DNA from: Karstenula rhodostoma CBS 690.94
Lineage: Eukaryota > Ascomycota > Dothideomycetes > Pleosporales > Didymosphaeriaceae
Direction: 5' to 3'
Length of the DNA stretch: 64,000 nucleotides
Assembly: GCA_010093485.1 (NCBI GenBank)
Contig: MU001497.1
Span: forward strand, 1,799,031-1,863,030
Part shown: positions 45,299 through 56,336 of the stretch, one piece after another
How positions within the stretch are numbered: position 1 is the stretch's first letter
Layout: each line of letters begins with the position of its first letter
Notes under the pieces: model-generated
What the model was told of the DNA's origin: nothing
What the model saw: the letters and a program-made list of their open reading frames with translations, nothing else
The model's database searches: none
Position numbers and translations under genes: made by a program

Positions 45299-45837
45299 GA
45301 TAGGATTTGGAGTCTGGACCATTTTGTGACACACGAGTGACGCAATACGAACTTTAAAGCACAAGATCTTTCTTTCAAACTCTTCTAGCGAAAGATTTGC
45401 AAAGAATACGAAATTGTAAATAATTTAAGACTATAGACAGTCGCATATCTGAACCCGTTCTGGGGAAACGAGAGCGTCCGCATCCATGAAAACACAACTC
45501 TGCAAGTGGCGATAAAGACGCTACGTGTGAGAGGAGAGAGGATTCTACCTCTTAGGGTTTATTACTCTATTTGCCTGGTAACGATCAAATGCTAATAGAA
45601 CATACAACTCGTTGAGGTCGCTAAGAACTACACCTGGGATGATCGATGTGCGGATGCGCGTGATATAGTTCACGAAGAATATGAAATTATGGGAATCAGC
45701 AACAAGGATGAATGGGAGACAGGGACGACCGACGAAGGAGCGGAAGAGGAGCAGTCTGACATTTTCTATAAGTCAACTGACAACTCTATTAAAGAAGAAG
45801 AAGAAGAAGAAGAAGAAGACACTAATAAAATAGGCTA
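45299..45837 (+). pseudogene. BTB-like reading frame with five internal stops
   Basis: A single plus-strand frame from about 45299 reads WSLDHFVTHE, a stop, RNTNFKAQDLSFKLF, a stop, RKICKEYEIVNNLRL, a stop, TVAYLNPFWGNESVRIHENT, then after two adjacent stops NIQLVEVAKNYTWDDRCADA and an acidic C-terminus with a (GAA)n run. The stops are one TGA and four TAA/TAG, with no indels. The pattern of FKA(H/Q)D followed by a CADAR-LV helix suggests a decayed BTB protein, but this is weak. It lies in a different frame from the preceding pseudogene. Confidence 0.45.
45792..45819. repeat. (GAA)n microsatellite
   Basis: About nine GAA triplets encode poly-Glu in the frame of the preceding pseudogene. Confidence 0.8.
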
Positions 45838-45955
45838 GAGGAGCGGTGCATAGGGGTGCGGCTAATAAGAGCTATCCTATATGGAAGGAAGGTGCGATGG
45901 CGGTGGACCTTGACTCGCGCCGCTTTGTTCCAGACAATCTGAATCTAACAAAACT

Positions 45956-47095
45956 ATGGAAAGATGCGACCGCCGCGTTGTGAGGCTGCGCTCGTCGTCA
46001 AACAGAAGCCCACCGCTGCCATCCCGCCCTTCAGCACAAGTCGAGCCAGCAGCTGAGAACGCGAGCACACTGCAACCTACCCATTGGCCAGTGAGCGACT
46101 CAGGGTTAAGTGACGACGAACCCGCACCACCAGTAACGTCCAGCCCGCTGTCGTCGGTGGCGACTCTCACTCTCGAGGAAATGGAGAACGACCTCGACAT
46201 GGAGGGACTGACGCTCGTAGAAGAAGAACCCCCTGCAGCTCCTGCAAAGAAGGACAATAGACGCCGCATCTTTCCGCCCTTAGAGATAGGACGCCGCCCA
46301 AAACCCATCATTGTTTTTGACGCTATAAACAATGCCCAGTATAATGCACTCGCCAATCTTGGAAAGCTATTGGTAGGAATGCGGGCACGCACAATATGGG
46401 GGTATGACTAACCAGACACATCAGGAGAGTTCTACGTGGAGGTAGACGGATGCTGGCTCATGGGGGACACAAGGGCAGCAACCATTTTCGAAGCTGATGC
46501 TGTCGAACTCCTCCGGCGGTTCAACCTACCGAATTTCGACCTCGCTCCATACAGATTGCCAAAGCCCCCCACCAAAGCAGGAAAGAGCACAAAGGACTAG
46601 CAGCCTCAAGTGGTCGTACATGCGTTGAGAGTGGCCGTGCAGAGTACCATGAAGGTGGACAACCGCCATCTTGCGGCCGTGAACGCAGTTATCCAGGATA
46701 TGACATTTACAGAGCGATCCTTTCCAAACAAAGCAGTCCCATGCTGTGGTAGCGCTGAGATGCAGCTGTACGAACTGGACTTTAACAACTATACCGAGAT
46801 TAGAGACTATGCCGTATCCCGCCACCCAAACGCAGAATTTATCCTGTATTGCCAACCGTGCAACGCTATCTTATACGATGGTCAGGATGTGTATGAGCAT
46901 ATCTCGCATATGGAACAGCACCTCCGAATCCACTTCATAACCTTTACACTGGAGAAGGATCTGCCAAGTGGCTCGCTTAGACATACCATCATGGCGATCT
47001 ACGCACTGGAAGGACACTTCCCAGGTCTCAAATTTAGCATCAAATCTACAACAGGAGAGATCGATCTTGATAGCTTCCTAGAACTCGTCTTTTGA
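45956..47095 (+). pseudogene. 380-codon gene of unknown function with only two in-frame stops
   Basis: One plus-strand frame runs from ATG 45956 (MERCDRRVVRLRSSSN) to TGA 47093-47095. Its only interruptions are TAA 46409-46411 and TAG 46598-46600. The N-terminal third is Ser/Pro-rich with an acidic block (LTLEEMENDLDMEGLTLVEE). The middle has RRPKPIIVFDAINNAQYNAL and GEFYVEVDGCWLMGDTRAAT. The C-terminal part is well ordered: NRHLAAVNAVIQDMTFTERS, AVPCCGSAEMQLYELDFNNY, YCQPCNAILYDGQDVYEHIS and HLRIHFITFTLEKD. I do not recognise the family. Cysteine pairs (CCG; CQPC with downstream HIS and H) could bind zinc. Both stops are one C-to-T change from Gln codons. Confidence 0.6.
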
Positions 47096-47490
47096 GGTGC
47101 TGTTGCGGGCGGTAGTTTTGGTATCCTCAACTGGTATCGCAGGAAACTCTGGAGCAGGTTCGATCAAGCTTCTGGCGTGATAGGCAAGAAGCCAAAGCTG
47201 TGACGGGGACCAGAAGTCATAGCGCAAATCGCTTACGAAACTCGTCTTGGGATATCCAGTGTCAGAATCGCATACAAATATCACCACGAGCCAATACAAA
47301 AGCGATTGAGCAGACGTACCGGAATTGCTGGGTCGACGCTCTTGATTTGAGCTAGTGCTTGCTTGAGCTGGCTGGCTTTGAAATATGTTGCGCAGATGCG
47401 GTCAATATTGAGGTCGGCGTGGTAGCGATGCTTGGCTTTACCCTTCTTTGACTGGGCTCGCCGTCGTTGCGTCTCCGCGTTCGTCGGCAT
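47078..47490 (-). CDS. Small hypothetical basic protein
   Basis: Two exons, 47490-47320 and 47245-47078, with a 74-nt intron (donor GTACGT, acceptor CCCAAG), give 112 residues. The N-terminus is basic (MPTNAETQRRRAQSKKGKAK), then HRYHADLNIDRICATYFKAS and SLKQALAQ-type helix text. The C-terminal exon reads FVSDLRYDFWSPSQLWLLAY and ends STSKDEF. There is no signal peptide and no family I recognise. The frame is intact, unlike its neighbours, and its 3' end overlaps that of the preceding plus-strand pseudogene by 18 nt. Confidence 0.5.
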
Positions 47491-48505
47491 GAGTTCATCA
47501 GGGCTTTGGGTGCAACGTTTTTGGAAAAGAAAGGGGCCGGTAGTTGGCAGAGCAACCAGTTTCGCGGCTTTGTAGCACCCGACGTCAGGCGCCATGCAAC
47601 TGCCAAGAATGATCTCTGCGCGCGCAGATCGAATTGTCGGCTCGGCTTTCAGAACCGTCAGTCTCAATCAAACATCACCAATCAAATTAGAAAGAAAAGC
47701 GATCAAGAAGTCAGACATTTGAAATACGAGGAATTTGTCGGACAGCCAACGCTTGGAATCATCCAAGGGGTTGTCAACCATCCAGGACTACTCTGCGAGA
47801 AGTTCGACCCGACAAGTCCTTGCAACCGATTCACAAGCAGTAAGTTACAAACCTCCGCGAGGCGCTTCTCTAGCGAGAAACAAAACAACTCCTTATTAGC
47901 TACAGATCTTTAAGTGTAAGGCTAAGCTAAGCCCTATAGGCTGCGCGTAAGCCGATTGTGCAGAGCATCGTAGCTGCTAACACCGGTTCTAGAATTGCAG
48001 CAGAATCGGCTGGATAGAGTCAATGACTAAATGCGGCTTCTCATGTGTGTACGAAGGGATCTCGCTTGACACAAAAATCAATCTTAATGAAGTGGTGATT
48101 AACCATCAAGCACCAGCTTCCCGAGCATTTGTACGTCTACGTCTTTAACTAAATTTAGACAACCTGTCGGTTTCAAAACTCAAAGTTTGTGGGAAATGCT
48201 AGTGACATCATGTATACAAACTCCAATCACATTGCCTCGGCGTAATCAATCGGCGACGCAATTTCCCGGAGCAAGGAGAGGGTGCAGCATCTGGTTGCAA
48301 CGGGTTTGACAAGCGGCTGAAATTTAATGTACCGCAACTGAAGCGGAGAACCTCCAGGAATGCGCGCGATGATAGTTCAATGTTAGATGCAGGGTAAGTA
48401 GCGGGTTGTAGGGAGCCGTGACATCCATCTTACGTCTCAAATGCGCTAGTAAAGCCCTCTTTCTCTCCTAGTCTTGCATTCAAGCTTTGCTATATCGTCC
48501 CAAAA
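47491..48505. other. Region without a supported gene
   Basis: The plus-strand frame 47467-47913 contains a plausible stretch (HLKYEEFVGQPTLGIIQGVV), but it overlaps the 5' end of the minus-strand gene and has no recognisable domain. From 47920 to 48500 nothing is seen on either strand. Confidence 0.35.
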
Positions 48506-49917
48506 ATGCCCAAAAAGAAAATATCTAAAAAGAAGTGTGAAAAGGTCAGCATCGAAGAGGACACGATACTAGTCGATAACATCGTTAAAGTTATAGGAGC
48601 TGTGGCAGAGGAAGCAGATGCAATCAAATCTACATTGTCGAACACAGCACTTGAAACAACTTTGCATTTGATGCCTGTATCTGAATAACTGCATTTAGAA
48701 ATATTGTAAGCTAATCCCTAGTCTCGAGCCAAGTTTCGAGCATTCTTGCTAATTGCCATTTATGTAGGCCTTATGCGAGCAATCCTGTCGTTGTCAATGT
48801 CGGCCGAAACGGTGCCATCTACTACGTTTTGAAGCACCTTTTATGCTCGCCAAAATGGTCCAATATTAATACATGTGGAGAGATCAGCCTGCCCGATATT
48901 AGTGCAGATACAGGACATACGCTTGTTCATTACCTCTACATAGGTAGGTATTAGACGCTTGGTTTGGAAGTTGATGGTGTTACGTCAGAAGCGGGATATG
49001 CATTCAAGCAAGCCCTACTCATATACATGGCCGCGGTCACGTACAGCTTGCTTGGACTTGAGCAATTAGTAAAGCAAAAAATCCAAGAGCATGGCGCGTG
49101 CCTAGAAATGGTTGTCATTTTTAAGACCATTAACGAAGGCTTTTCAAAATTCGGATGCTATGGATGGTTCCGTGAATACCTAGAGGACAGAACCTCAAAA
49201 GAGTTTGAAAGAGATCACACGTTGTTCGCGAACGATATATTCTCTGACAGCCTGGGTAAGGGCAGCCTGAACAGCTTCATCATGCGTTATGTCGCGAAGC
49301 TTTTCAGTGCGAAGCTCACCCAAACGTCGCAAGAGAAGAAGGAGCTGTTCGAGTTGGTAGAAGAGAACGGAGGTGCGACATGCACAGAACAGGATTATTC
49401 TGGTGGAGACAATCCGCAGCTATACGAGGATGCTCCTAGCGATCACGTCTCGCTTGATTTTCTAGCGATAGATTGCTTGGCTGAGGAGCTCGTGGATAAG
49501 GAACTTGTATATGAGGAATGTCTTAGAGACGTTATTTCTATCGGGGACTCTATTATTAATAAGCAAGTCCAAGCCTCTGTTTTAGACCTGAATATAGACT
49601 TCTAAGAAGAAAAGGCAGAAGTGGAGATATCCCTCGAACCTGGATTTCCTCGGGATGACCTTTATCCACCTGCTAATGAACCTTAATATAATTCCAAACT
49701 TTTGCCTCCGGATCTCACGAACGATGTCCAAGATTCCGATACGCAAGTCGCGCGCCGGCTGTGCCCCGAGCGATCCGTTCACTTAACGCATGATGATATG
49801 TGGAAGACATGCGAGCAGTGCTGCGCGATACTGAGGGAAGTCGCAATGCAGCTTACGGAAGGAAGTGGGAAACCTAGGTATGGTGAGAGTATAGGGAAGG
49901 ACCGTCGCAATGGGTGA
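48506..49917 (+). pseudogene. BTB/POZ-like gene with four in-frame TAA/TAG codons
   Basis: Exon 1 (48506-48705) starts MPKKKISKKKCEKVSIEEDT. A 62-nt GT-AG intron (48706-48767) leads to exon 2, which runs to TGA 49917. In-frame stops are TAA 48686, TAG 48952, TAA 49603 and TAA 49684. The exon junction gives LPYASNPVVVNVGRNG. It is followed by KHLLCSPKWSN, ISLPDISADTGHTLVHYLYI, a stop and TLGLEVD, which has the layout of fungal BTB proteins where a Tyr-Gln-Thr-Leu turn follows HYLYxGxY. Downstream helices (LLIYMAAVTYSLLGLEQLVK) match the usual BACK-like part. The C-terminus has CEQCCAILREVAMQL. No frameshift is needed over about 450 codons, and all stops are single C-to-T steps from Gln codons. 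Confidence 0.68.
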
Positions 49918-50016
49918 AGGGTACTTTTCAAACAGGGTTCGCAAGAGCTCTAGAGGCTGAAGGATTTCATGTCTTGTTTCTAGCGGAATGGATGACCGCG
50001 ACGTGCAGCTTTTGCG

Positions 50017-50286
50017 ATGAAGTCGATTCCTGAACTAGGAATCTATTTTTTGGGAATCGACACTGATGCGACGGAAAGTGACGTGAGAACAGGGTGTGCG
50101 GAGCTATTTGAAGAAGAACGGGTCCAGCAAAAGCTACAGGTTTTGTCTATAAGTAGAAAAGTTCGGGGAAAGACAACTTCCTTGGAAGTAAGTAGCAGGC
50201 CCATGCTCGAGATAGTTGATGAATATGGTCACTGGCTTGGCGTCATGGAGTCTCCAAGGAGCTCTAAATCAATTCGAATGACATAA
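50017..50286 (+). CDS. Small ORF of unknown function
   Basis: An 89-codon frame, MKSIPELGIYFLGIDTDATE...SPRSSKSIRMT. Composition is plausible for protein, but there is no recognisable domain, no splice-linked neighbour, and the surroundings are decayed genes. It could be a fragment of the gene at 48506-49917, because it starts 100 bp after it, or a chance frame. Confidence 0.25.
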   Translation: MKSIPELGIYFLGIDTDATESDVRTGCAELFEEERVQQKLQVLSISRKVRGKTTSLEVSSRPMLEIVDEYGHWLGVMESPRSSKSIRMT

Positions 50287-50308
50287 ATTACTGAGAAGTA
50301 GGAAAAAC

Positions 50309-50705
50309 TTAAAGAAGCACCCCTCCCTTCGAATCAGTGTCTTCAAGGAAATGATCAGAAACCGACGAACATGAACTGTGAGATAGTTGTTGCTCGCACT
50401 CCTCGACGATCCTTCCTTCCCCAATTATGGGTGATGGCGACTTTGAGACATCTATACTGGCGTTCCCAACCTGTGTTTGAGCATTGGAAAAGGTCTCCTC
50501 AGACTCTTCAATTCCCTGCATTATGTCACCTCTTGCAGACTCCGTGATACCGGTAAGAGAATCAGGGTGCCAGGCATGTGACGGGATCTTCTCATTAATC
50601 TGCTTTAAAGCTTCCCTTCAAATTGCTTGTGTCATAGTATTAAGAATGTCTCTTTGATAGTTCTCTCCAATCGTGTCCTTCTAGGTGTCGAGGTTAGGTA
50701 GTCTC
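50309..50705 (-). pseudogene. Reading-frame remnant with TAG and TGA stops
   Basis: The minus-strand frame reads RLPNLDT, TAG (50683-50681), KDTIGENYQRDILNTMTQAI, TGA (50620-50618), REALKQINEKIPSHAWHPDS and then MQGIEESEETFSNAQ. It ends ...DSKGGVLL at 50309. The text between stops is coding-like. One stop fits CAG to TAG and the other CGA to TGA. The family is unknown and the 5' end is not identified. Confidence 0.45.
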
Positions 50706-53700
50706 CAGTTCAGGTATATTTTCTAGTGTAACACCAGCTCTATAAATTGCCCAGGATAGGCTCAAATATATAGTAAGCAGCAAAAGCAAGCTAGCTTATT
50801 ATAGGCAACAAAAGAGTCGCCATCCACGAATTGTAAATTACCTATGTAGAAGTGCTCCAGTACCTGGATTTTAGCGTATATACGGGGGTTTAAACCAGGT
50901 TCTTGGTAGTTATCAAGGAAGTAATAAGACAACTGATACTTTGTATCTATCTTAGCTAAATTCTATTAGTAGCTATTAAGATTAGGAGACCTAGTAGGTA
51001 ATATATAGATAATAATGCTTTCTAGATTCATCTTTCTATCTACTAGAGGGATCACTGATCTTGTGAGAACAGGAATACTACGCACTTGAAAGTCGTAGAG
51101 GATATTAAATAATCTTGAAGAACAAGAAAGCAAGTTATTAATTGCTTAAAAATAATAACTAAGCTGTCTGATGTAGTGCCTTACTAATATAAAGGCGCGG
51201 TGGATAGCGTCTTTATTACTTTTATAGCTTAGTTCTGCACCTAGTCTTGCGAGAAGCCGTATAAAGTTTAACTTTTATTCTTAATAGGAAAAGCGATACA
51301 GATCTTTGGGAGCCCTCTTATTATTCTAGCTTTGTAGCCATTCTGCAAGGCCATATACTCCGTCTAGTGTACTTATCAGCAATTGCCATAGTTTTGCTAA
51401 CGTGGAGGTGTAATAATGTAGTAGACTTACCATTATTATGACTATCAAGATATTTTAGATATCATCGCAGTAATGGTTTAAGATGGCTCCTGTATGCCTT
51501 GATTCTTGGAGCTGCGAAGTTGATATACTTTGCGGCTAGAACTTCAACTTCTTCTAGAATAATTATAGTTGTTTTGATTGAGATTAGGTATATCTAGGCT
51601 AACAGCGACTCCAGGAAGGGAACTATTTTAGTAGCCCAGTTAGTATTTAAAGCCACCTAGAAAGTATATCTATAAGGCTTTAACTCTAATCTAATAGTGG
51701 TTACAGTATCGCCACCTTTTTTGTAATTATATATATACGCTAAGTCGCAGAGAAACTTCTGTACCAGTTGTATACGCGATAGATGCGAGAGTTCTGTCCC
51801 ATTATATATACTATCTTGTATGTACTCCCCTCTCATTCTACTAAGCGTATACAGTAAGATAAGCGGCTTATAGAAATAACTAAGCTAACGTTCGCGCGGG
51901 TTAAAGCGGGGCCGTTTAGAGGATATTATGGGTGAGATGGTCGTTAAGCTTACTCTACGGCGTTTCTTTCCTTTTCCTATATTTGCAGCCATACAACATG
52001 GAGGGTGTCCTTTTCAACAGCGGGACGCTGCAGGCTACACTAAGGGATCAGGAGCGCTTCTGACGTGTTGGATTGCAGAGTCCTATCCATAAATTGTCCA
52101 TAGCGTTCCCTCGCAGCCTCGCTTATGCAACCGCACGATAATGTATGCCTTCACGACCAAATAGCATGGTTTTGCTATTGCATTTCCATGTCGCTCAATA
52201 TATTGGGAATGATTAGGGTTGCATTCCACGGACGTCATCGGGTCTGTTGTTGAGGGCTACTGTCCTGTTCATTTCCCTAGTCTTCATTATATGTTCAACC
52301 CAGCTGTGGGGATATCAAAATTCTGGCTCCTAGAAGAGTAACTAAGCAGACTATCAGATCGCATCCAAGCTGGGTATAATCAGCTTCGCTAAGATTATAG
52401 CGGACCGCGGTGCGTCTCTTAAGGTGAGAGCGTGCGAACGGCGTGCATCGCAGAAGGAACACGCGAAGGGTTGTGTCAAAACTCAAATTAACAACAAACG
52501 GTAAAATGATAGGATCTCCAGCATCGAGTGCCGTTATTATTGTGCCACAAGAAGTTTAGGATGCGGGGCTATTTGTGTAACATTAAGTCAGAGATCACCG
52601 CATAGAGTTAATATAAACTGTACATTCATAGACTAATTAGTGCGTTTTCCTCTTATCGCGTATGGACGGAGCGCGGGCTCGGTGGATAGGTCACACTACA
52701 GTAAAGATTTCCCAAGGCCATGGAAACCCCACACTAACGTTACTTTCAAATCGTGCCCAGGTCAGAGAATCTGGCTAGTTTTACATACTAAGATTTCAAC
52801 TCCGGTGCGCGAGTGCTTCTGGGTGGCGAAGCAGGCTGCTTAAAAGGATGATCGTCAGGTACGCAAGGACAAGAAACGCCCAAGGCTGCCAACAGCGGAA
52901 GAGGTAGCGATATGCATCGGCATCGGGCCGCCGTGCAGACATCCAGACCGTGATGTGCATCCCAGTGGAATGGGCGCCAGTCTCCGTCCGTTCCATCCCA
53001 CGTCGGTGAAACTAAATGTTGTTCATATTGGCTTAGCTTGCTGCCTTTCTGCAAGGCAATGGGGCCAGCAAGGAGTGTGTGTAAACATCTTCCCCTGAGC
53101 TTGCGAAATGGGAGCTACATATTGTTGGCCCACCGCCGCTGCTGTGGAACCGAGTTGGCTGAAGTCCCATGTCCTTGAACGGAGCATTGCAATGGTACAT
53201 AGAGAAGGCCAGGTTCCATCATTCGACTGAAACAGCTGTGAGCTGCCCGTCTTCACTCACCATCCAACTGGAGGGTCTTAATATGCTCATACTATTATTA
53301 TGAAGCTAACGTTAGTACCAGGTTCAATTGACTGATTCGAACGTCTTAGGATAACCCAATGTCCGACCGAGTGGTTCGCTAGGCATCCACTTAGCAGCAT
53401 TATCGTGATAATGGGATGGGACATTTCATAAGGCATGCACTGAATGTACATGGGGTGTGTCACTAATGTAGTCGTTTGGTAGAGAGGATGCCTTCGCAAA
53501 GAGAGCGTTAGGTGACCCTACCAAGCCTGCACATCTTTTGCGCGGGGTTAATTGTATTGAGAGACTTTGCAACACATAGTCGGGCATATCGTCGTATCTA
53601 CACTGCGACTCTGCAAATGTAGGCTCCATGTATTCGGCTAACTAGTCAAGATATGCTCATATTCCCAACCAGCCATTTCGCCTACTATCTATCAGCTGTA

Positions 53701-54612
53701 AGGCACAAGACAACGACGTCCTGTACCTCTTCATCTACTCTAGTTCTGCTTATAGCTGATCCTCGTCACTCTCGATATAGCCCTGTTCAATTTTCACACC
53801 ATATTCAACGTACATGGCATTTTCGTCGTGCCCGACAATGATGCCTGGCTTGTGAGTAGCGAGTAGCAAGCTGCTAGAATAATCTAGCGCCTGGCCTGCT
53901 GCGATGCGAATATTCTGTTCCGTAACATAGGCGTAAAACTGCCGCTCCTTTTGGATGAGCGCTTCCTTCTGCCTTTGTAGTCGACTACTATATCTTAAAT
54001 CTATTCTTAAATCTATTTAAAATACTAAACTAAGGATCTTATTATAATAGTTAGTAAAATATTATTATAAAACATCTCTATACCTGTTTAAAGACTTAAT
54101 TATGTAAAACAGGCGAGTCTGTGCATTTAACGGTAGCGGCGCCTCCGCGCGGTATCTGGGCAGAGTAACAATTCCATTCGTACTCTCTATAACGACTGAG
54201 GCGTTTATGGTATGATATAATTTGCTGGTAGCATGCCGAGGTATAACTTAGGTCAACGAAACTGACACATAGAATAGAATCGTGATTGGTATACGTCTTC
54301 CAATCGGACGCCCTGTGAGCTTGAAGAGAAAGATAGAGCAAATTATGCAAGATTGTTTACGAAGTTGTAGTAGTAACCCACTCTCGCGTGACCTTTTTTG
54401 GTGGCTTGAAGCCTCCATAACGACCTGCCTTTTGCGGAAGCTTGGCATTCCATCTAGAAGCATGCTTACCATCTAGGTGACCAATCAGAGTTCTCATACG
54501 AACTCTCGCTATCTCACCTGCATATAATAAGTACAGCCGCCTCCGCGAAGTGGCTGGAGTGGCAAGGCTGCTGGCGATGTTTTGTCTCCAGCGCTTCGAA
54601 ACACTGCATTGA
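50706..54612. other. Gene-poor, partly AT-rich stretch
   Basis: About 3.9 kb has no gene I can support. 50.7-51.9 kb has many TA-rich words and no frame longer than a few dozen codons on either strand, and may be a RIP-decayed repeat. A minus-strand segment near 51000 loosely resembles transposase text but is not convincing. 52.3-53.9 kb has more normal base composition but only short frames without domains. 53985-54090 is again AT-rich. Confidence 0.4.
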
Positions 54613-55185
54613 ATGACCGTCAACATGGAGCTTGCTGCGCTTCCAGTAAGTGAAACTCGCGAGAACGGTAGAATGTATCTGGCGGAAAAGCTGATGAGTG
54701 GCGAATTACAGCCGGCAGCGGCGCATCCCGCCCACGGCGACACCGCGGACCACGAGCTTCCTCCCGCGTACAGCGCAGACCACGAGCCTCTTCCACCGAC
54801 GTACCAAGATGCCTCTCAACACCTAAAGGCCCCCCCAACGCGAAATAGATGGTTTCGAAATAGGCTACTATTGGCGGTGGTATTGACGCTTGTCACTGCG
54901 GCTATTATAGCAAGCTTGGCCGCGGTGTTTACCATTCAAGCCAGGAAACGGGTAAGACACAGTTCCACGTGCTGTCTGAATGCACGATTGTTGAAGATAT
55001 TGATTGGGCATGTAGAACTCGGAGTCACCATCCCCGTCATAGGATCAACGATCAAGACCTTCATACGAAGTACCATGCATTACCCCAGGATGAGCCGAGC
55101 AGAAAGTTCTGACCTGAATCGGCCCTTTTCCCCATCGCAACCGCAGCCTCACACGTCCTTACTATCGACAACGATTCCACATTAG
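54613..55185 (+). CDS. Hypothetical single-pass membrane protein with PPxY motifs
   Basis: The ATG at 54613 (alternative 54625, MELAALPVSETREN) opens a frame. It contains two PPxY-type motifs (LPPAYSAD near 54765 and LPPTYQDA near 54800), a basic stop-transfer segment (TRNRWFRNRLL) and one strong transmembrane helix (LLLAVVLTLVTAAIIASLAAVF). RKR follows the helix. PPxY motifs are usually bound by WW domains of HECT ubiquitin ligases such as Rsp5. After the helix there is a good donor (CGG|GTAAGA), so the true gene may splice to 55016 and end at about 55042 rather than reading to 55185. The family is not recognised and the 3' structure is uncertain. Confidence 0.45.
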   Translation: MTVNMELAALPVSETRENGRMYLAEKLMSGELQPAAAHPAHGDTADHELPPAYSADHEPLPPTYQDASQHLKAPPTRNRWFRNRLLLAVVLTLVTAAIIASLAAVFTIQARKRVRHSSTCCLNARLLKILIGHVELGVTIPVIGSTIKTFIRSTMHYPRMSRAESSDLNRPFSPSQPQPHTSLLSTTIPH

Positions 55186-56336
55186 ATCGTGCTTTATTGG
55201 TTGCCCAGCTTCAAATGGCTCGGCCAATAACCAGATTCATTGCCAGGGAAATGTATATCAACATAGCTCCTCTGGAAAACAATTACCCCGGAGTCCAACA
55301 ACAAGCTTGGCCATGTGGTGGTGAAGCCCATATTGAAACCGTAATGTGGGCATACGGTCGAGGAAGTCTCATGGTGGGGTGGAGCCGTTTTATACTAGGG
55401 GCTCAAGCCCCGTCATCTTATGAAGGTGCGGTGTTGGCGGCCCCATCCAGAGGGTTACTTTCTAACGAGGGTTGCGCCTCAAACGCGAGCGAGAGACGGA
55501 ACAAAAGACATAATTTTCAATGGGGTTTCCGACTCTAGCGATGGTGGGCGCGTTCGGAGACGAGAAGCCAGCGATGACATCAGAAAGAGTGCCAAAATGC
55601 CATGCCAGCGACTTACGTGGCGGACGAAACCCACCGCCACTGCCAGAACGACTGGAAGTATCCCGACGACGAGTTTCATGATGGACTGGGCTTCGGGCAG
55701 TACTCGCCGCACCTAAATGCGGTCCAACCTAGCTCCAAAACAGCGTGGAACCAACACTTACCTTCCAAGAGAAGGTGTGCCGGTGGTCCTATAGCTGGCG
55801 ACAACCTCGCCCTGTCTTCCTCCATCAGTTATGCATATTGAAGCTAGATGTGAGCAGATGTGGGTAGAAGGCAATAGATGACAGTAGATAGTAAACAGAG
55901 ATAGGAAGCCCTGCGATGCGAAAGCTCGGTTCAACAATATCGTTTGCATGCATATGACTTCCTTCGCCGTAGTAGAAGCCCTCACTATTCAGTCAGTCCG
56001 CACAGCGATGACTCACCACAGGCTCGTAAGGGTCCTAAAGATTTTGGAGTCAGAGTTTCTTATAATCTACTCTTCTTTGTAGCGAACGATGGATTCCAAA
56101 GGGGCAGCCCCACGCATATCTTGTTGGGAGGTTGAGCCACCCTGCGTGAAACGTAATACGCCAAACAGACGAAAGCTGACACATTCATCTCTCACAACTG
56201 GGCGTCGCCATATATGCCTGGTGACCAAGCCAAACCAAACCAACCGTCGCCAACCCCAAAGTGTAAAATATCCATGTACAAGAACGCGCTCCACCGCCAA
56301 TCCAATCCCTCTCCTCCTCCCCACCCCCCAACAACC
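55186..56336. other. Intergenic region
   Basis: No supported gene. Short frames (55420-55841) lack domains, and the sequence is of ordinary composition. Confidence 0.35.

Noticed and set aside
43473..50705. Non-standard genetic code with TAA/TAG read as glutamine
   Set aside because: Conserved genes in the same window end normally at TAA or TAG (rps8, atp5, rxt3, PFK-2, alpha-SNAP) at the expected family lengths, so the nuclear code is standard.
51000..51900. Possible Tc1/mariner or other DNA transposase remnant on the minus strand
   Set aside because: Only a short LPTRSPNLN-like string is suggestive. No catalytic triad order or inverted repeats could be traced.
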